From SP197 sp965242595 (lineage in GTDB: Bacteria > Pseudomonadota > Alphaproteobacteria > SP197), in assembly GCA_965242595.1 (NCBI GenBank), contig OZ251464.1, positions 1,178,001-1,242,000 on the forward strand: DNA of 64,000 nt, in the 5' to 3' direction. Below, piece after piece: positions 62,715 to 64,000 of this stretch (positions are counted from its first letter, which is position 1; every line of letters begins with the position of its first letter). The notes under the pieces are model-generated. The model made no database searches. It had not been told where the DNA came from and saw nothing but the letters and a program-made list of their open reading frames with translations. A program made the translations under genes and the position numbers.

Positions 62715-64000
62715 TCAGGAAGCCTCGCGGCGGGCATAGAGTCGTTCCGCCCGGGCCATATCGACCGAGACCAGCTGCGAAACCCCGGCCTCGCCCATGG
62801 TCACGCCGAACAGGCGGTCCATGCGGGCCATGGTCATGCGGTGGTGGGTGATGATCAGAAATCGGATGCGGCCGGGGCGGGCGAACTCGTCCAGCAGGTC
62901 GCAGAAACGCTCGACATTGGCATCGTCCAGAGAGGCATCGACCTCGTCCAGCACGCAGAGCGGCGACGGGTTGGTGAGGAACAGGGCGAACACCAGGGCG
63001 ATGGCCGTCAGCGCCTGCTCGCCCCCCGACAGCAGCGACAGCGCCTGCAACCGCTTGCCCGAGGGGCTGGCCTCGATCTCCAGACCGGCTTCCAGCGGGT
63101 CGTCGCCGGCGGTCATCTTCAGCCGCGCATGGCCGCCGAACAGGCGCGTGAACAGGCGCTGGAAATGGCCGTCGATCTCTTCGAAGGCGGCCTTCAGGCG
63201 CTGCCGGCCTTCGCGGTCCAGTTCGGCGATGCCGTGCCGCAGGCGGGCGATGGCGGCCTCCAGGTCGGCGCGTTCGGCGATCATGGCGGAAAGGCGGCGC
63301 TCGATCTGGTCGGCCTCGCCCTCGGCGCGCAGATTCACCGCCCCCATGCCGTCGCGCTCCTGCGCCAGGCGGCGCCAGCTCCGCTCCAGATCCTCGGCCG
63401 TTCCCAGCCGTTCGCCTTCGCCCCGCGCCGCCAGCGCTTCGGGCGCCAGCTGCAGCCGCTCGCCGATGCGCCGGGCGATCTCGTCGGCCGCCTGGCGCGC
63501 CCGTTCCACGGCGCCGCTGCCATGGGCGCGTTCCTCACGGCGGTCGGCCAGGCGCCCTTCGGCCTCGCGCAGGGCGCGGTCCGCCGCCGCCAGCGCGTTC
63601 TCGGCCTCCGCCCGGCGGTCGCTGGCGCGGCGGTGCCCGGCCTCGGCCGCCGCCAGCTTTTCGGCCAGCGCCTGGCGCTGGCGGGCGATGCAGGCGGGCT
63701 GCGCCGCCAGCGCCTCCTGCTCGCGGCGCCCGTCCTTGCGCTGGCGCTCCAGCCCGGCGATGCGGGCGCGGGCGCTCTTTGCCCGTTCCTGCCAGGATTT
63801 TCGCTCGCGAGCGATGGCCGCCAGCCGCGCGCGGCGCAATGCGGCCTCGTTGCCCAGGCGGTCGTGCTCGCCCTGGCGGCCGGTCAGCAGCTCGCGCTGG
63901 CGCCGCAACTCGCCGCGCAGGGCATCCAGCCCGTCGTCGGCGTCCGCCGGCGGCATGGCGGCCAGCTCGCGCGCCGTCCGCTCCCGCCCGGCGGCGATCT
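62715..64000 (-). CDS. smc: Chromosome segregation protein SMC, C-terminal part (N-terminus outside the window)
   Basis: About 428 codons of the C-terminal half. The frame is open to the window end. A long coiled coil (from RERTARELAA to about ERADLEAAIARLRHG) leads into the head domain: LSLLSGGEQALTAIALVFAL (signature), VLDEVDASLDDANVERF (Walker B) and LIITHHRMTMARMDRLFGVTM (H-loop). The ATPase head would be completed by the missing N-terminus. Confidence 0.93.
   Translation of the reverse strand, partial: IAAGRERTARELAAMPPADADDGLDALRGELRRQRELLTGRQGEHDRLGNEAALRRARLAAIARERKSWQERAKSARARIAGLERQRKDGRREQEALAAQPACIARQRQALAEKLAAAEAGHRRASDRRAEAENALAAADRALREAEGRLADRREERAHGSGAVERARQAADEIARRIGERLQLAPEALAARGEGERLGTAEDLERSWRRLAQERDGMGAVNLRAEGEADQIERRLSAMIAERADLEAAIARLRHGIAELDREGRQRLKAAFEEIDGHFQRLFTRLFGGHARLKMTAGDDPLEAGLEIEASPSGKRLQALSLLSGGEQALTAIALVFALFLTNPSPLCVLDEVDASLDDANVERFCDLLDEFARPGRIRFLIITHHRMTMARMDRLFGVTMGEAGVSQLVSVDMARAERLYARREAS

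Overview
The window is a high-GC (roughly 70 %) stretch of an alphaproteobacterial chromosome, probably Rhodospirillales-like. This rests on gene order and subunit content: an F0 operon atpI-atpB-atpE with two different b subunits, a cox operon in the order II-I-ctaB-CoxF-ctaG-III-surf1 followed by threonine synthase and an M16 peptidase, a tkt-gap-pgk operon divergent from DUF4164-like/zapA, the order ispH-thrB-rnhA, and rnc-era-recO. No rRNA, tRNA, CRISPR array or complete insertion sequence was seen. The genus cannot be named from the sequence alone.

Layout. 1-2175: end of a TRAP transporter (dctM partial, dctP). 2201-5255 (minus): EamA exporter, beta-hydroxyacid dehydrogenase-like enzyme and serine hydrolase. 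5428-11552: an accessory block with a truncated sigma-factor copy, a large secreted coiled-coil/ankyrin/MORN/peptidoglycan-binding/SH3/FGE-fold protein, an ECF sigma factor and a membrane-anchored VWA protein that overlaps it. 11651-16519: small coiled-coil protein, purC, dprA, a GcvT-like protein and a PhyH-like dioxygenase. 16557-23608: pgk-gap-tkt, DUF4164-like, zapA and tldD. 23803-33762: cytochrome c oxidase operon running into an M32 carboxypeptidase, thrC and an M16 peptidase. 33774-38954: GNAT, rnc, era, recO and parC. 39028-46098: orphan ribbon-helix-helix protein, cobalt-type nitrile hydratase, sulfotransferase and a complete TRAP transporter. 46016-46831: bpt. 46934-52192: a lower-GC, apparently transferred helicase-nuclease gene. 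52618-57984: fused double EctC-like cupin, yqgE, peroxiredoxin, rnhA-thrB-ispH, CDGSH protein and a lipoprotein. 58002-64000 (minus): F0 operon, molybdopterin oxidoreductase and smc (partial).

The most unusual items are: (1) a 41-nt element, with one mismatch, upstream of both the ECF sigma gene and the large FGE-fold gene, with a 38-codon sigma relic next to the latter, suggesting the two share regulation; (2) the C-terminus of the FGE-fold protein, which lacks the FGE cysteines and resembles the variable site of diversity-generating retroelement targets; (3) a 36-bp minisatellite inserted in frame near the hinge of phosphoglycerate kinase, alongside short in-frame tandem duplications in several other housekeeping genes; (4) a protein made of two complete ectoine-synthase-like domains; (5) a 1752-residue transglutaminase/DUF4011/SF1 helicase/nuclease protein alone in a low-GC island; (6) nitrile hydratase genes overlapping a sulfotransferase gene beside a TRAP transporter.
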